Positions 49,092 through 62,517 of a stretch of DNA of 64,000 nucleotides are shown here, piece after piece. A program made the translations under genes and the position numbers. The notes under the pieces were generated by a model. That model was not told where the DNA came from. It ran no database searches and was given only the letters and a program-made list of their open reading frames with translations. How positions within the stretch are numbered: position 1 is the first letter of the stretch; the number at the start of each line of letters is the position of its first letter. Source of the DNA: Juglans regia (Eukaryota > Streptophyta > Magnoliopsida > Fagales > Juglandaceae); the NCBI RefSeq assembly GCF_001411555.2, contig NC_049901.1, positions 38,968,964 through 39,032,963 on the forward strand, read 5' to 3'.

Positions 49092-51940
49092 TCAGTATAT
49101 AAAAACTACTCCACATGTATTTACACAAGGCCAGCATGTCCGGACTTGTCTCTGGCACTGCTTCCTACATATGATCATTGGTTGCACTCCAAATGCAAAT
49201 CTACGAGCGAGATCCATGGAAATGGTCGCATGTCGCTTGCTCTCGGATGAAATCTCAGATCCTTTAATCACCAGTCTGCTTCTCAAGTTAGCAACAGATG
49301 ATCCATTCTGATTAGTTGCAATTACTTCAGGTATCTGCAGAAGATTAGAATAAGCAGCACTAACATTTTGTTTCTTATAAACTAATCCAGGTAAACACAC
49401 GGGGACCTCACTCTTATAATTTTGTACATCTTCACATTCTTTTTCTGCGTAATTTAAAATTCTCATGGCTTCATTAACTAAGCCAATGGCACGCCAAGCC
49501 TGAGCAACAAGCTGGATAGTGGTCTCTTCAGGAACAACACCCTTCTCTTCCATGATTTGGAGAATGTCTTCTGCTTTCTGGGGTTGTTTTGCTTCTCCAT
49601 ACCCCCATATTAGAGTCTCAAATGTTTTCAAAGTAGGGGTGATTCCCGTTTGACACATTTTTTCATAAATCCTTGTAGCATGCTCCATTTTGCCAGCATT
49701 GCACCACCCGCTGATGATGGTAGTGAATATAACAACATTTGGATGCACACCAAAATTGCCCATTGAAGTCAGGAGGGCTTCTGCCTTCCCAGGCTCTCCA
49801 GTGCGCACAAAGCCTTTCGCAAGAATACTAAATGTATGAATGTCAGGTTCCATGCAAGCCTTTACCATGTCATTGAAGATCTCCTGGCATTTGTCCATGA
49901 GCCCGGCTGAGCTCCATGCATCCATCATGGTGCTAAATGTTACCACATCTGGTTTGACCCCAAATTCTTCCATCATTGTCAGTGCCTGTCCAATTTATTA
50001 CTTTTTTAAGTAAATGCTCACATAGAAGAGCTAGGAAACTAAATACATTCATAATGCTGGTTTACATATAACATGAAACATGAATTCTCTGTTTATTGTG
50101 ATAAAATTTCTCTCTTTCCAGAGGTTCTCACTTCTCATGATCTAATTTCCTCAGAGTGTAGCCTAACCATAAAGCAAAATCAGCCCCAGGTCCTACCACA
50201 GGAGAACATATGTTTTAGTTATGGGGATGCCTTGTAGATCTTTACAAGCTCAGAGTGGTAAACAAAGTTGTAAACAACTATATGGCTTTCAATGATGCAT
50301 ATGAAAGATTTGTCCTTTTGGGTGGAAGATCAGCAAGGTGATTGAATTTTTGTTATGGCCAATCTTGCTCTAACATTCATATCATAAACTCATAAGGTTT
50401 GTTTACCACTCAATCATATTAAAGTTGATTTACAACCTACAAATAACTTCCCTGATTCTAGGATGAAATCTACAGAGTACAAATCTACCAAAAAAATGGA
50501 GAATATAACAATTGAATGGATGCGGGAACTCACCTCATCAACTCCATCACTGTCTGCAATGTCTAGAAATCCTTTGATAAGTGAGTTGAAAACATAAAGA
50601 TTTGGATTTACACCAAGATCCTTCATTCTGTACACAAACCTCAAGGCCTCTGTCATATTACCTTCTTTACAATACCCATCAATGATTATGCCACAAGTAC
50701 GCTCATTAGGCCGCGCTTTGTTTCTCTGCATCTCCAGTATCATCCCTTCAGCCCTACTTGTCTCCCTATTCTGCGCATAAGCCCTTGCTAATGTGTTATA
50801 GGTGACAACATCAGGTTGCACACCAGATCCCACCATTCTGTATACCACATTCCATGCTTCTGTAATATTCTTCTTGTTACACCAGGCTCTAATAAGAATA
50901 TTGTATGTCCTGTCATTGGGTTTAATGTTTTCTTCCTCTAACATTAGCTCAAGCAGTCTCGTAGATTCTTCAGGTTTACCAGCAATTCCGTACCCCTTAA
51001 TTAGGGCATTGAAAGTGCTGGTTGTGGGCTTACATCCACTCTGTTTCATTCTGTGATAGATTTTCGTGGCTTCCTCAACATTTCCGGATTCAGAGAAAGC
51101 ATTGATCATGGCATTAAAGAATATTGAATCAGGCTTCAAACCATTCTTTTCCACTTTAGATATGAGAGAAGGGATGGACTTGAAACGCTTTTGAAGGGTC
51201 AAGGCAGCTACAAGAGTTGTATATGTTATAAGAGTTGGCCTGTGTCCCTCTTCTGCTATGCTCTTGAAAACGCTATGGGCTTCTTGAGGCTTCCTCCTTT
51301 CTATCAGAATACTCATCAATTTTGTTCTTGAACGAACTGTTTGGCAACCGTGTTTATCCAAACAGACAGGGCAACTCAATTGAATTTGTGAATCTGACGT
51401 TGACATTGAATGTATTTTGTCCTGCTTATGGAGATATGGTTCCTGAGAAGTTCAATGACCATAAGAATGTGGAAGTCCGTGTGGATACATGCAAATGATA
51501 TGAAAGTAGTAACTTTAAATTAATTATAAAGTTCCTGTATATGACTATCTTTCTAATTTTGGGGACGACCACTCAAAAACAAAAAAGGGCCAAGTAAGCA
51601 GCTGAGATAATTTCTGCCGAGAATTGATCTTGATTTTCTTACTTTAGAACCAACTGGGAAGGAGCAATAAGATGTCTAATGTAATACACATAAAGTGCAA
51701 CAAGGCAGCTAGACTAATTCTGAGATAATTTCTGCAGAGAATTGATCTTTATTTTCTTACTTTAGAACCAACTGGGTAGGAGCAATAAGATGTCTAATGT
51801 AATACACATAAAGTGCAACAAGGCAGCTGGACTAATTAAGTTAACTAGATATATGAACAAGTTCATGTGGTTAGTACCTTTACTGGTGATGCTTCAATTT
51901 GTTCCTTCCCTGTGGTTGTTCCTTCTTGGCGCTTACCCAT
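49092..51940 (-). CDS. P-class pentatricopeptide repeat protein, At5g21222-like; complement(join(49092..49985,50534..51421,51878..51940))
   Basis: Three exons, all phase 0, encode 614 residues. Twelve full 35-residue PPR units plus one degenerate unit run from about residue 50 to 470, for example [19 protein letters not shown] and [19 protein letters not shown]. They are regular P-type repeats without L/S units or E/DYW tail. PPR proteins of this class bind organellar RNA base by base; the target here is unknown. The N-terminus [14 protein letters not shown] lacks an obvious organelle targeting signal. [11 protein letters not shown] cluster precedes the repeats. The C-terminal ~130 residues are non-PPR. 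The start at 51940 is preferred because exon 1 splices in frame upstream of the Met at 51406. It recalls the Arabidopsis protein At5g21222 by overall layout. Confidence 0.9.
51602..51837. repeat. 118-bp tandem duplication in PPR intron 1
   Basis: Two adjacent units, 51602-51719 and 51720-51837, differ at only a few positions (for example TGCCGAGAATTG against TGCAGAGAATTG). High identity suggests a recent event. Both lie wholly within the intron. Confidence 0.95.
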
Positions 51941-54290
51941 GATGAAAATATGGGTCTCTCCCAGCCAAAATGTCTCAATACCTCTCTACCTGCTTCTCAA
52001 TAATTTGCTCTACCGCTTTCTTGCCTGGTTGGATCTGTATTCTGGCTATCATACCATATACACGAGGGCAGAAATTGTTTTCCTGTCCCAGCTTTATTGT
52101 CTCTACACATATGCTGAATAAAGCGTCTTCTCCGAGGTGGAGCCTAGAAAGATCAAAACAAAACATTAACAAACATTTGACTAAGAGAATGAGTCATATG
52201 ACCTGTAGCATTCCAGCATGTTTATATGTGCATTCATTGATTGGATAATCATATGAATACAACTGTTTTACAACCCGTTTTACATGATAATACCACTTCA
52301 TTAAAATTATTCAAGTGTTTTTTTTTAGTTATGAGTTTCCCACCTGATTTAAATTTCAAATTTTGTCTATCCGCCTTCCATATTAAACAAATTTGTAGAA
52401 AGAGTTGTAAAAAATGTTATGTATGTATCATTTGTTCACCAAATAGAACTAGGAAGACCAGGAACAAGTAACAACCCAAATTCTTCCACAGGATCAGTAC
52501 TAGACGCCAAAGACGGAGAAGAATCATTGAGAAGAACCTGCCATTTTATGCTATAATGGGTCATCTACTGGATTCTATTGAATCAGCAGATCTAATCTTC
52601 TGCCAGGGATGAACAATATATGATGTAAAGTTTGATAATAAAATGAATCAACAGACTACAGGGCTACTCGTGAAACCCTTATGAGAATTCATTGGAAACA
52701 GTGGGCGAAGATTGTATGCTCAGGTAACAAAATTTCAGATAGAGATGCCATTTCAGATGGAACCCACCGAGCCGTCGCTCCACTCCTCTTCCGCAAAATT
52801 CATGGGAGGCTCAACTAGTATTATAATAATTGAAAGTTATATGTATGACACAAAATTAGAAAAACTTGATCCCAGCCAACCTATCTGGAGCCACACCATT
52901 CAGTGGTGGATGAGTCGGATCCAAAATTCATCTTTGGAGGCCAAACTAGTATTATATTAACTACATCTCTCATAAAGTACATTGTGCTCTATATATAATA
53001 CAGAATGTATTAGAAACATAATTTAAGATACAAAGTATTCTCAATATACTTGTCAATTTAGGAATATATGGCATGCATTTATACACACAATAAATACAGC
53101 TAAAGGTTTTACCTATTTAACCAAAAACATAATATGTTCAGCATTGACAGGGAAATTTTTTTAATAGAGTTAACAATGAGGAATGTTGAAGAGAACTCAA
53201 GGGAAAATGGAGAAAAGACATGAGTAGAAAAGAGGAAGTACAAGAGAAAAAGAAAAAGTTTGAAGGGACTCAAGGAAGAATAAAGAAAGATTACGAACTT
53301 TCAATATTTTTCAAAATATATTTATAGTTGTTGAATTTTACCAAATTTTGAGGGACATACTTTTAAGTTTTAATAATAATAATTTTTTTTATTAAAAAAT
53401 AACTAGATTTTGAATTTTAGTAAGAACGTAAATATATTTTTCTAATTTTCCTTTAAAATATGATAATTACAGACTTTTTTTTTTTTTTTTTGTAGTTCAG
53501 GGGCTATTTTAGTTTTCATCCAGGTGGAAGGAATTTTTTAAACAATGTTGGGGGGCTCTCCAAACCGTTCATTAGTGAGACAAATCTTTCTGGAATCGTC
53601 AGGAACAGGAATACTCCAGCAAGGGGACATTGCAACAAAATCTCCAAGCAACAGGGTACAGCAAACTAAATTTACAGAACCAGAAGACCCAATTATGCTC
53701 TTTTCTATTTCTATTTCTTTTTCTCTTCCCAGAACAATCATAAGATACTATGGAATCTTCAGGACGAGGAATATAGGAGCAGATGATGAGCAAAGCTGAA
53801 CAACTTGACCCTAATTAATTGTTAATCATGATACATTCTTCCATATTCTTTACAAAATAATTTCCAAGCAACCAAATTTACAGAACTAGAAGACCCAATT
53901 ATACACTTTCTGGGCAAATCACCCTTACCAAATATGAATTGCAACATTAATAGAAATGTACAGCAACCCCAAACCAGAAACTTCTATTTTTTTTTTCAAA
54001 AAAATAAGATTTTTATGAACACAGACACGCAAATGAACCGAAGAAGTAGAGTTTGGAGGTAGTAAGTACCTCCTCAGTTGGGCATCTGCGAGGCGTAGGG
54101 AGAGAGTAGCCAGAGAGAGATTTGCATGGCTGGCTGCAGCACTTTGCATGTACTGGCCGATATATAAAAGTAGCAATAGCAGAAGTTAGCATATTTCTGT
54201 AGTGTAGTGTAGTGTTCCTTCTTGTGTTGGTGCTGCGACAGCCAGTTATCCACCACAGAATCTCATCCACAAATACTTACTCAGAATCAG
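51941..54290 (-). other. Probable 5' leader exons of the PPR gene
   Basis: The coding exon appears to extend upstream to 52143, where CTTTCTAG precedes GCTCCACC on the minus strand. A further leader exon probably ends at 54070 (GAGGAG/GTACTT) and starts near 54290, implying a leader intron of about 1.9 kb. The leader of the first exon contains an open frame of some 50 codons ending at 51975, out of frame with the PPR start. The transcription start is unsupported. Confidence 0.4.
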
Positions 54291-57200
54291 AGATTTTGGA
54301 TAATTTGCTGTGGCTGTGTACATTTAGAAGCCAAAAAAAAAAAAAAAAATGATATTTTGAATTGAAAATCATGCTCCATAAATTTTTTGAAAAAAAAAAA
54401 TAGAATATATAGAATCTATATAAAAAAAATTAAAATTTTAATAATAAATATTATTTTTTTAAAAAAATAATTATGAGACGCTAAAAAAAAATTAGGTAAT
54501 TTGGGGTCTTTCCACAGAATCTGTGGCACAGATCAGATTTTGCGCCACACTTGGGCTGGCCTTTGCAACACATTTCATTACTTCGCCGATTTCAGATTTT
54601 TCATGCATGTCGTTTCAAGACTTCAAGAGATGGGGAATAAAATCTCGCTCCTCTTCCTACTAATCACGTTTGTTTGATGGAGAATTGATTATTAAATAAT
54701 TTTTTTTATAATCTTATAATCATTTGTACATTGGATAATTATTAAATAATCTAACATATGGATATATCCGTGGTAGTCCTAAAATACGGATAGGCATTAA
54801 GAGTAAATATAGTTAAATAATCTTAAAATATGTTATATAACTATTTTTACATATTCTTTTTACAACTTTGTTTATGTATGACATTTCTTTTTTTGTAAAA
54901 CAATGATATTCCTACAAATACTTTACATAATAATAGATTTATTTTCCTATGATGCCATTTGATATTTTAATTGTCTATCAATTATTTAATTCTACATCAA
55001 AAAATTTTGAGAAGATAATGGTTAAAAAGATCATGAATTATATCTTTCTATTTTATAGCTTATTCTATGAGACCAATGCTAGTCTTCATCCAAGGACCAA
55101 GATCATGCCATCCCTAATCACACTTATTGATATGACAGATTTTAAGTGGATTAATATATTAACTACTATATAAAAACCATTTAAAAATGACCCATATTTT
55201 GTGTGATTATAAATAATGAAATTGAGGATGAAGAAAAATGTTAACGTCAAAAAACGCACAATTTGAAAGGGAAGATAGATCCTTTCCTGAGATGCATTGA
55301 GATAGGTTGGGCCTTGATCGGTGCTGTGTGGAGGCCCCGACAATGGTCTAGTGCGACTGTACGGTATCGGTGTGTACATCATAGTGATAAATAATATTTA
55401 AATATAGAGAAACTAAGGAGAGATGAACACACAGATTTACATGGTTCGGCATTAGACATACATCCACGAGGGTTTGAAGAGAGGAGATTCCACTATAATA
55501 AACTTGCTTACAATCTCTCATAGCCTCTCAATTCTCACTGTACAATCAAATCTGCATATCTATTTACTGGAAAAGAAGTTATCTCTGAAGCTCTTAAGTT
55601 GAAAAATAAGAAGTCAAAGTAGAACCCATAAATTAGAAGAAAAAACTAGAGTCCAAGTCTCCCGAACTATCGGCTCCTTATCCCTTTTATCTAACATTTT
55701 GCTTGCGTGCCCTCTATTTGATTTAACTCACTTTCCTATTTATTCTCTCTTGACACCTTACGCCTCACTTTTCATTACTTTATGTCAAATCTCTAATTTT
55801 CTTCTCCTGACATTACTTTCTCATGCCTTCTAATACTTTTATGCCTCTAGTCTCTTTTTGTTTCTCATTGTTTTTTAATATTTTGTTTTCTAATGAGTTC
55901 CACTATTAATAGGGCTTAAGAAATTTCATGGGCCGGAAAAAAATCTCCTCACAAAAAGCATTTATCATTTTACAAAAAACAAACATCCACTTAAGTTCTT
56001 ATCTAAACTTAAACGATCTGGAGAGGAAGAGTCACAGACACGTGAGATACTGAGGGCTACAAAATTTATTGACCATTGTTGCACGAGAAATTCGTGTGGG
56101 TATTAATAAAGAGTTTTGTTACACAACTTCTATCACACTCTACACTTCATATTATTTTAAATTTTAAAATTTTTTAATATATTTTTTAAAATTTTTTTTG
56201 AGTTTATTCTTTTTAAATTATTTCAAATTTTCTATTCATTATTCATATAATAAATATATGATAAAAGAAAAAAAAAATAAAAATTAAAAAAAAATGTGCA
56301 GTGTGGAGTGTGAAGAAGTTGTGAAGATTTATTCATCAATAAATGTGGTAAAACTCACTTTATGTATTTATTTCTCTTCACTTGAGACCCATTAGTATGA
56401 GCAAGAATCTTTAAATTTTCTACCCTCCATTTAAAATAGAGTTATGAAAGAAGTTATAAAAAAAGTTGCATCTCTATCGCTGTTCAAGCAAAATGAAGTA
56501 AGAAAAATTAGAGATGAATGGAGATATAAATACATTATTTCATAACTCATTTTAAAATCATCCAATGCTGCTATAGCGCTATTTCTTAAGAAAAATTAAT
56601 CCTTTTTTAGTTTTTCATCTAATTTAAATTTTAAATTCTACATAAATGCATTCCATTTAAAAGAGACACGCACAAGTCATTTTCCTTTCGGGTTTCTCTT
56701 TCAAGAAAGAGTAACTATTAAAATATAAATATATTTAATTAATTTATAAAATTACCAAAATACTTCATATCTTATACATGGTAAATAGATTTTATTTATT
56801 ATAAATAGAAATCGAGAAGAACTTATATTGAGATCAATGAAGATTTTATATTACGATACTAAAAAGGTTATAAGTTTCTTGTGCTTTTTTCAGCAATTTT
56901 AATATTGTCATAAAAAAAATCGCTGTAAAAAGTGCTTATTTGTTGTGATTTCTATTTTGCTGCAAAATTCCAGTGCAAAGTTGGGAAATACTAAAAGAGA
57001 ATTCACTGTTTTTTTTTTTTTTTGCGGTGACGTTTATAGCTATTGCGGCTATTATAGTCGTCACAAAAAAAATTTACTGTAGCGACAATTTCCATTTGTC
57101 GAATTTAAAAATTGTCGTAATAGATACTATTTCAGCGAAAATTGTCGCCATAAGAGTCATCTGGACCGCTTAATGTTTATTAGCGGCAAATGAAGAGCAC

Positions 57201-57299
57201 CGGAAAATAGAATAAAATTTAAACCGCGTGTTTTCCCCTCAATTTAATTCCCTCAAGCCGTCTCCTCCCCCATCCCAAATCCCTCTTCTCCGCCCCTTT
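54291..57299. other. Gene-less stretch with transposon remnants
   Basis: AT-rich. The segment 55385-55560 (TTACATGGTTCGGCATTAG then CATCCACGAGGG) resembles the ends of plant retroelements. The segment 56106-56338 is a MITE. The segment 57000-57180 holds mirrored TGTCG/GTGACG motifs, like a CACTA-type subterminal region. No coding gene is supported. Confidence 0.45.
56106..56338. mobile_element. MITE with long imperfect inverted arms
   Basis: Arm GTTACACAACTTCTATCACA at the left is mirrored by GTGTGAAGAAGTTGTGAAG at the right, about 230 bp with an AT-rich core. No clear target duplication was read. Confidence 0.55.
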
Positions 57300-60200
57300 A
57301 GTGTGGTCTGTCTTGGGCCGTTGGATGCATATGAGGGATAAGGACCTGCTGCATTCTAGATGCTTCTTATTTCTTTTATTTGTTTAGACTAAGTTTTTAT
57401 TTTATCATGTGTTGACCGAGTCTTACGTTAGTGGTCATATGGAGTCAGTTTATTAATTAGTGGGTCAGTCATGGTCGGTTAGTAAGTAGTGGATCTGAGC
57501 AGTTATTATGAGATTTGTACTATTTAAATTCTTGTTATTATCAATTGAAGGCATCGAGCCATTTCTTTAATATTAATCTTTAGTCTTGGAGGTGCTGGCT
57601 CCTTGAAGTGCCAGAATTCATTAAACACAATTAGGAAACGTAATAGTGGTATACAGAGCCAGGTCGGTTCCATGGCAAAAGGGACCCAACTGTCACAGCT
57701 TTTTGAAGTTGTTACACAGATAAAAAGCGACAATGCGGAACTCAAAGAAGCACAAAATCGACAGCAAACATTGTTGGAGGAACTCATCCAGTAAATGGGC
57801 AATCTTGCAAATAATTACACCGCCCTCTCTCACACCATTACTAACTTACCATACAACCAGCCCAGAAACAACCATCAAAATCCAGAAAGCAACCAAAATT
57901 CTGAAGTTAACCGTAACCACTTCAACAACCTAGTTCTTGAAAATCAGATTGGGAGTAGAACTATGAGACTGGATTTTTCCAAATTTGACGGATCTGATCC
58001 GAATAGTTGGGTCTTTAAGGCTCAACAATTTTTTGGTTACCATGGCACACCAGATACCCAAAAAATACATTTAGCCTCCTTCCATATAGAAGTAAAAGCT
58101 CTCACATGGTACCAATGGCTATTAACTTCTCACCCAATAGCCACTTGGCTTCAATTTGTGCAAGCACTTCAAGTCAAATTTGCTCATACTCCTTTTGATG
58201 ATCTGTAGCATATTTCACCAAGTTAAGACAAGTATCTACAGTGGAGGAATACCAAACAGAATTTGAGGTATTATCCAATCGTATTCCAAGATTTTTGAAA
58301 GACTTTCAGATTAGTACTTTCCTTAGTGGGCTACGCGACGATATTAGAATTATGGTCATTATGTTTAGACCTACAAACCTTCCTACTACTTTTGGTCTAG
58401 CCTGACTATACGAAGAAGAGGTATGGCGCAGGTTCAAAAATAAAAAAAATATCAGCACCTTCCAGCCCAATCCGATTAGCTTCCACCAAAATCTAACTTT
58501 CCTAGATTCCTAGCACCTAACCCCCCTCAGCTACTAGGTCCCCCACCTCCTAATTATTCCCCATGACCAAACAAATCAGACCAACCCATTAAATCCCATC
58601 TTCCCATAAAGTGCATTACTTCAACACAAATGAATGAAAGAATGGACCATGGCCTTTGCTACTACTGTGATGATAAATGGGCCTCCAGTCACAAGTGTGA
58701 AACTCCCAAGCTATTCTTTTTGGAAGGATTAGAAGCTGAGGCTTAGGAAGAAGTCTTCGAAGATGTTCGAGAAGAACTTGCCATAAGAGAAGAACAAACA
58801 TCATATGAGGAAGAGGCATTATTAGGCATATCACTTTATGCAATTTCAGGTACTCTTACCCTTCGTACCATGCGATTATGGGGGATATAAGAGAGAACTA
58901 CTCTGGTGGCTTTAATTGATTCCGAAAGCACACATAGCTTAATTGACCCTAGCATAGCTAAGAAAGCTCATCTAGGGGTTACATGAAGCAACAACCTCTT
59001 GGTAATGGTGGCTAATGGGGATCGGTTACCTTGTTTAGGATGTTGTGAGGTAATCCATTCCACCTCTAAGGTAATTATTTTTATGCTAATCTATACTTGA
59101 TGCCTTTGATGGGATGTGATTTGGTCCTCGGAGTGGATTGGCTATCCTACTTAGGACTTATCTTGTGGGATTTCACTCAGCTCACAATGAAGTTTACATG
59201 GTGTGAAAAAAAGATGCAGCTCCAAGGACTTAGTCCCTCAGATTTAACTATGGAAGATACATAAAATTTATGTATAAGGGGGAATTCTCAAGGATTAGTG
59301 CTACAGCTAATGGAGGTTTCAAAGCAACCCCAACACTATTCCTGAGGAGTTACAACCATTGCTGGAGAAGTTCCACTCAATTTTTTAAGAGCCCAAGGGG
59401 CTTGCTCCACATCTAAGTTAAGACCACAAGATACCCCTTATGGATGGTACCAAACTAGTAAGTATTCGGCCTACTGCTATCCATATTATAAAAAAACATA
59501 AATAAAAAAAATTGTTAATAAGTTGCTAAAAAATGGAGTCATATGACCTAGTCAAAGTTCATATTCCTCTCCCATATTATTGGTGCGAAAGGCGGATGGT
59601 AGCTGGACTGTGTGTGGATTACCGGGCTTTAAATCAAGCTACTATAAAAGATAAGTATCATATTCTTATCATTGATTAACTTTTAGATGAGTTGGGAAGG
59701 GTCTCAATTTTTTCTAAGTTGTACTTATGGTCGGGATACCATCAAATTTGGGTAAACCCCCAAGATATTCCAAAAATAACATTTCAAACCCACCAAGGTC
59801 ATTACGAATTTTTAGTAATGTCTTTCGGCCTAACTAATGCCCCATCCACCTTCCTAGGGCTTATGAATGATATTTTCCGTCCTTACTTGAGAAAATTTGT
59901 TTTTATATTTTTTGATGATATTTTAGTATTTAGCAAATTCTGGAATGACCATCTTTTACACCTTGAAACAGTGCTGAAATTACTCAAACAACACTATTTG
60001 TATGCAAAGATAACTAAATGCAGGTTTGAGAATTCATAAGTAGAATATTTGGGGCATATCCTTTCCTCAAAAGGAGTCCAATCCTACCAAGATTTCAAGT
60101 ATGTTGCAGTGGCCTCTACCGACTTCATTAAAGGCTCCAAGGGGATTTTTGGGTCTTACTGGTTATTACCGGAAGTTCATCAAAGACTATGGAAGTATTG

Positions 60201-60415
60201 TAGCCCCCTTATAATACTATTGATGAATGATGCTTTTCAATGGAACCCAAAGGCCACATAAGCATTTCATCACCTCAAACAAGTCATGGCCACTCCACCA
60301 GTTCTAGGACTACCAAATTTATCTAAAACATTTGTCATTGAGTGTGACGCTTCCGGAGAAGGCGTAAGGGCAGTATTAATGCAAGAAGAAAGACCTTTGG
60401 CCTATCTAAGTTAAG
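57300..60415 (+). pseudogene. Truncated, inactive Ty3/gypsy retrotransposon
   Basis: A candidate 5' LTR (about 57300-57640) precedes a primer-binding-site-like TGGTATACAGAGCC (57647-57660, tRNA-Met type with one inserted base). Gag follows from an ATG at 57672 with RLDFSKFDGSDPNSWVFKA and a CYYCDDKWASSHKC zinc knuckle (58657-58698). A protease remnant reads ALIDSESTHSLID, where the usual DSG is DSE. Reverse transcriptase is recognisable (VDYRALNQATIKDKY, FGLTNAPSTF, FFDDILVFS) up to the start of RNase H (IECDASGEG, to ~60410). In-frame stops interrupt gag, protease and RT. Integrase and the 3' LTR are absent. It runs into an A-tract at about 60458. Confidence 0.88.
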
Positions 60416-60857
60416 GATTGAGAGGTAATAATTTACACCTATCTAACAACACCGCAAAAAAAAAAAAAAAAAAAACCAGAGAGAAGCCAGAGAGCGTGCT
60501 TTCGGACATAAAAATAAGAGAGAGAAGTCGTGATAAGATGATGCAAAGACGCAAAGAGAGAGAAGACACAAAGATGTAGAGAGAAGAGAGAGCGTCACTT
60601 TCGAAGATAAAATGAGAGAGAGAGAAAGTGTTTTGGAAATATAAAAGCTAGAGAGAGCGAGTTAAAACAGAAAGATAAATCTCGAAAAGGAAAAAATCAA
60701 AAAACCAAAACACCCTCAAAGATCAAAATATCCTCAATTAAACTGACACAAAACGTTAAAACAGAATGACAAAAAAGAAAAAACATACAAAAGATGGACT
60801 GCAACATGAAAGACGACAAAAAGTATTATTCATAACTATCCACACTTATTATATATA

Positions 60858-60858
<1 letters not shown>

Positions 60859-60900
<42 letters not shown>
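60859..60900. repeat. (TA)n microsatellite
   Basis: An uninterrupted TA run of about 17 units, followed by an imperfect extension. Confidence 0.95.
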
Positions 60901-60901
<1 letters not shown>

Positions 60902-61995
60902 CCATAGCTGCTCCTCCTACACTAGTGGACTTAACTTTCTAGTCGATGACTTTGACTGTATGAGTCATGACCTAACAACTTTTTTTAGAAAATTATTGTT
61001 TACATGTTTTTCTTTCTTGTATAGTTTATTTGTACCTAAAGGCTAAATCTATGTGTGGATGTCAATATTATTTCAATCTATTTCAAATCAACTATTTCAA
61101 TTTAGTGGGTTAGGAGGAGAATATCACTTCCAACTATTATTTACATATTAATTCAAATTATTTGAAATCACTTCAGTATCTAAGTTTTTCAGTGAACTGA
61201 ATAGATAAAAAAAATATTTGAATATAATATTAGTTTTTGATGTGATAGACACATATATAAATAATAATGTTTGGAATAAGAATATTTCAATGTGTTTGGA
61301 AAAGTGCGATCAGCCTTGGAATAGGTCAATAATTTAGAAAAAAAAAAAAAAGGTGCGATGCGACCAATAGAAAATTTTGCCTTAGGAGTACTTTCCTTTT
61401 TAACCCTTGTTGTTTTATTTTATTTTTAAGTTAGTGTATAGAGTACACTATCGATATCACTTAAATGGTAATATTTAATTTTTAAAATTTTATCATTTAA
61501 ATTAAATTATGCAATGTAATCATTATATTAGGGATACTCTACCCACCAACTTTAAATTAGATTATATCTCTGCCTATACTTAAAAGCCGTTATATATGTA
61601 CTGTTAATTACTGTTGATGTTACTATTCATTAACAGTAATGAACAGTGTAGATGTTTTTTTTTTTTTTTTACAAGTGTTTATATTACCTTCAACAGTGTA
61701 GATTTTTTTTTTTTTCGCAAGTGTTTATATTACCTCTTTCTCTTTAAATAGACTTTTTTTTTTGTATTCATCTAAAGAGTAAAATAAATTATTACTTCTG
61801 TCAAATGCTTGCTTTATAGTCGGATTGTCATGTAATTCTTATTTATAATTCTTGAATGTTTAGTGATTGTATTAGAATTTGTAAAAGCAAGTATATATAA
61901 TTGAATTTATTGGATCAAATTTGTGTGATAAGTATTTTTTAGATTTTTATTTAAGTTATTTAGACTTTTATAGAGTAATACTAAAAGTGATATAT

Positions 61996-62517
61996 CATCT
62001 TTAATCTTCAGATTTAATCTAACGGTAGAAGTTTAAATATTGATTTAAACTAACATAAAATAGATAATTAAAATATAAATATTTTATTATACACTTAAAA
62101 TTAACTTCAATTTATATATATATATATATATCTGCTTATATCTTAAAAGAGGCTATCCTATTATTATTCATCAACAGTAATGAACAGTAAAGAGGCTGTG
62201 CGGTTTTTTTTCGCATATCCCTATACTGTTTATTACTGTTCATTAACAGTAATGAACAGTAAAGAGGTTTGTTTTGTTTTTTTTTCACGTTTGTTTTATT
62301 TTTCTATTTCTTTTTGGGTTCGTCTGTGTGAATGTCAATGTGCGACGTAATACCACAATCGTGCGTGGAGAATGAGGAGAGGGAGAAATGAAAGGTGAGG
62401 AAAAATATTAGTTTATAGGTTTTAAATTACAACTCTTCATCTTTAATTTTCAGATTTAATCTAACGATAGAAGTTTAAATATTGATTTAAACTAACATAA
62501 AATAGATAATTAAAATA
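61996..62517. repeat. Direct repeat pair, about 80 bp each
   Basis: 61996-62075 and 62437-62517 share GATTTAATCTAACG-TAGAAG and TTGATTTAAACTAACATAAA with only a few differences, about 440 bp apart. Between them is AT-rich DNA and two of the palindromic AACAGTAATGAACAG motifs. The duplicated unit may be a segment larger than the similarity that remains. Confidence 0.8.

Noticed and set aside
52712..52960. 82-codon plus-strand frame
   Set aside because: It lies in the presumed leader intron of the PPR gene, with no recognisable domain.
60859..60900. Regular short repeats considered as an array
   Set aside because: It is a simple TA microsatellite with no spacers; there is no CRISPR-like structure anywhere in this window.
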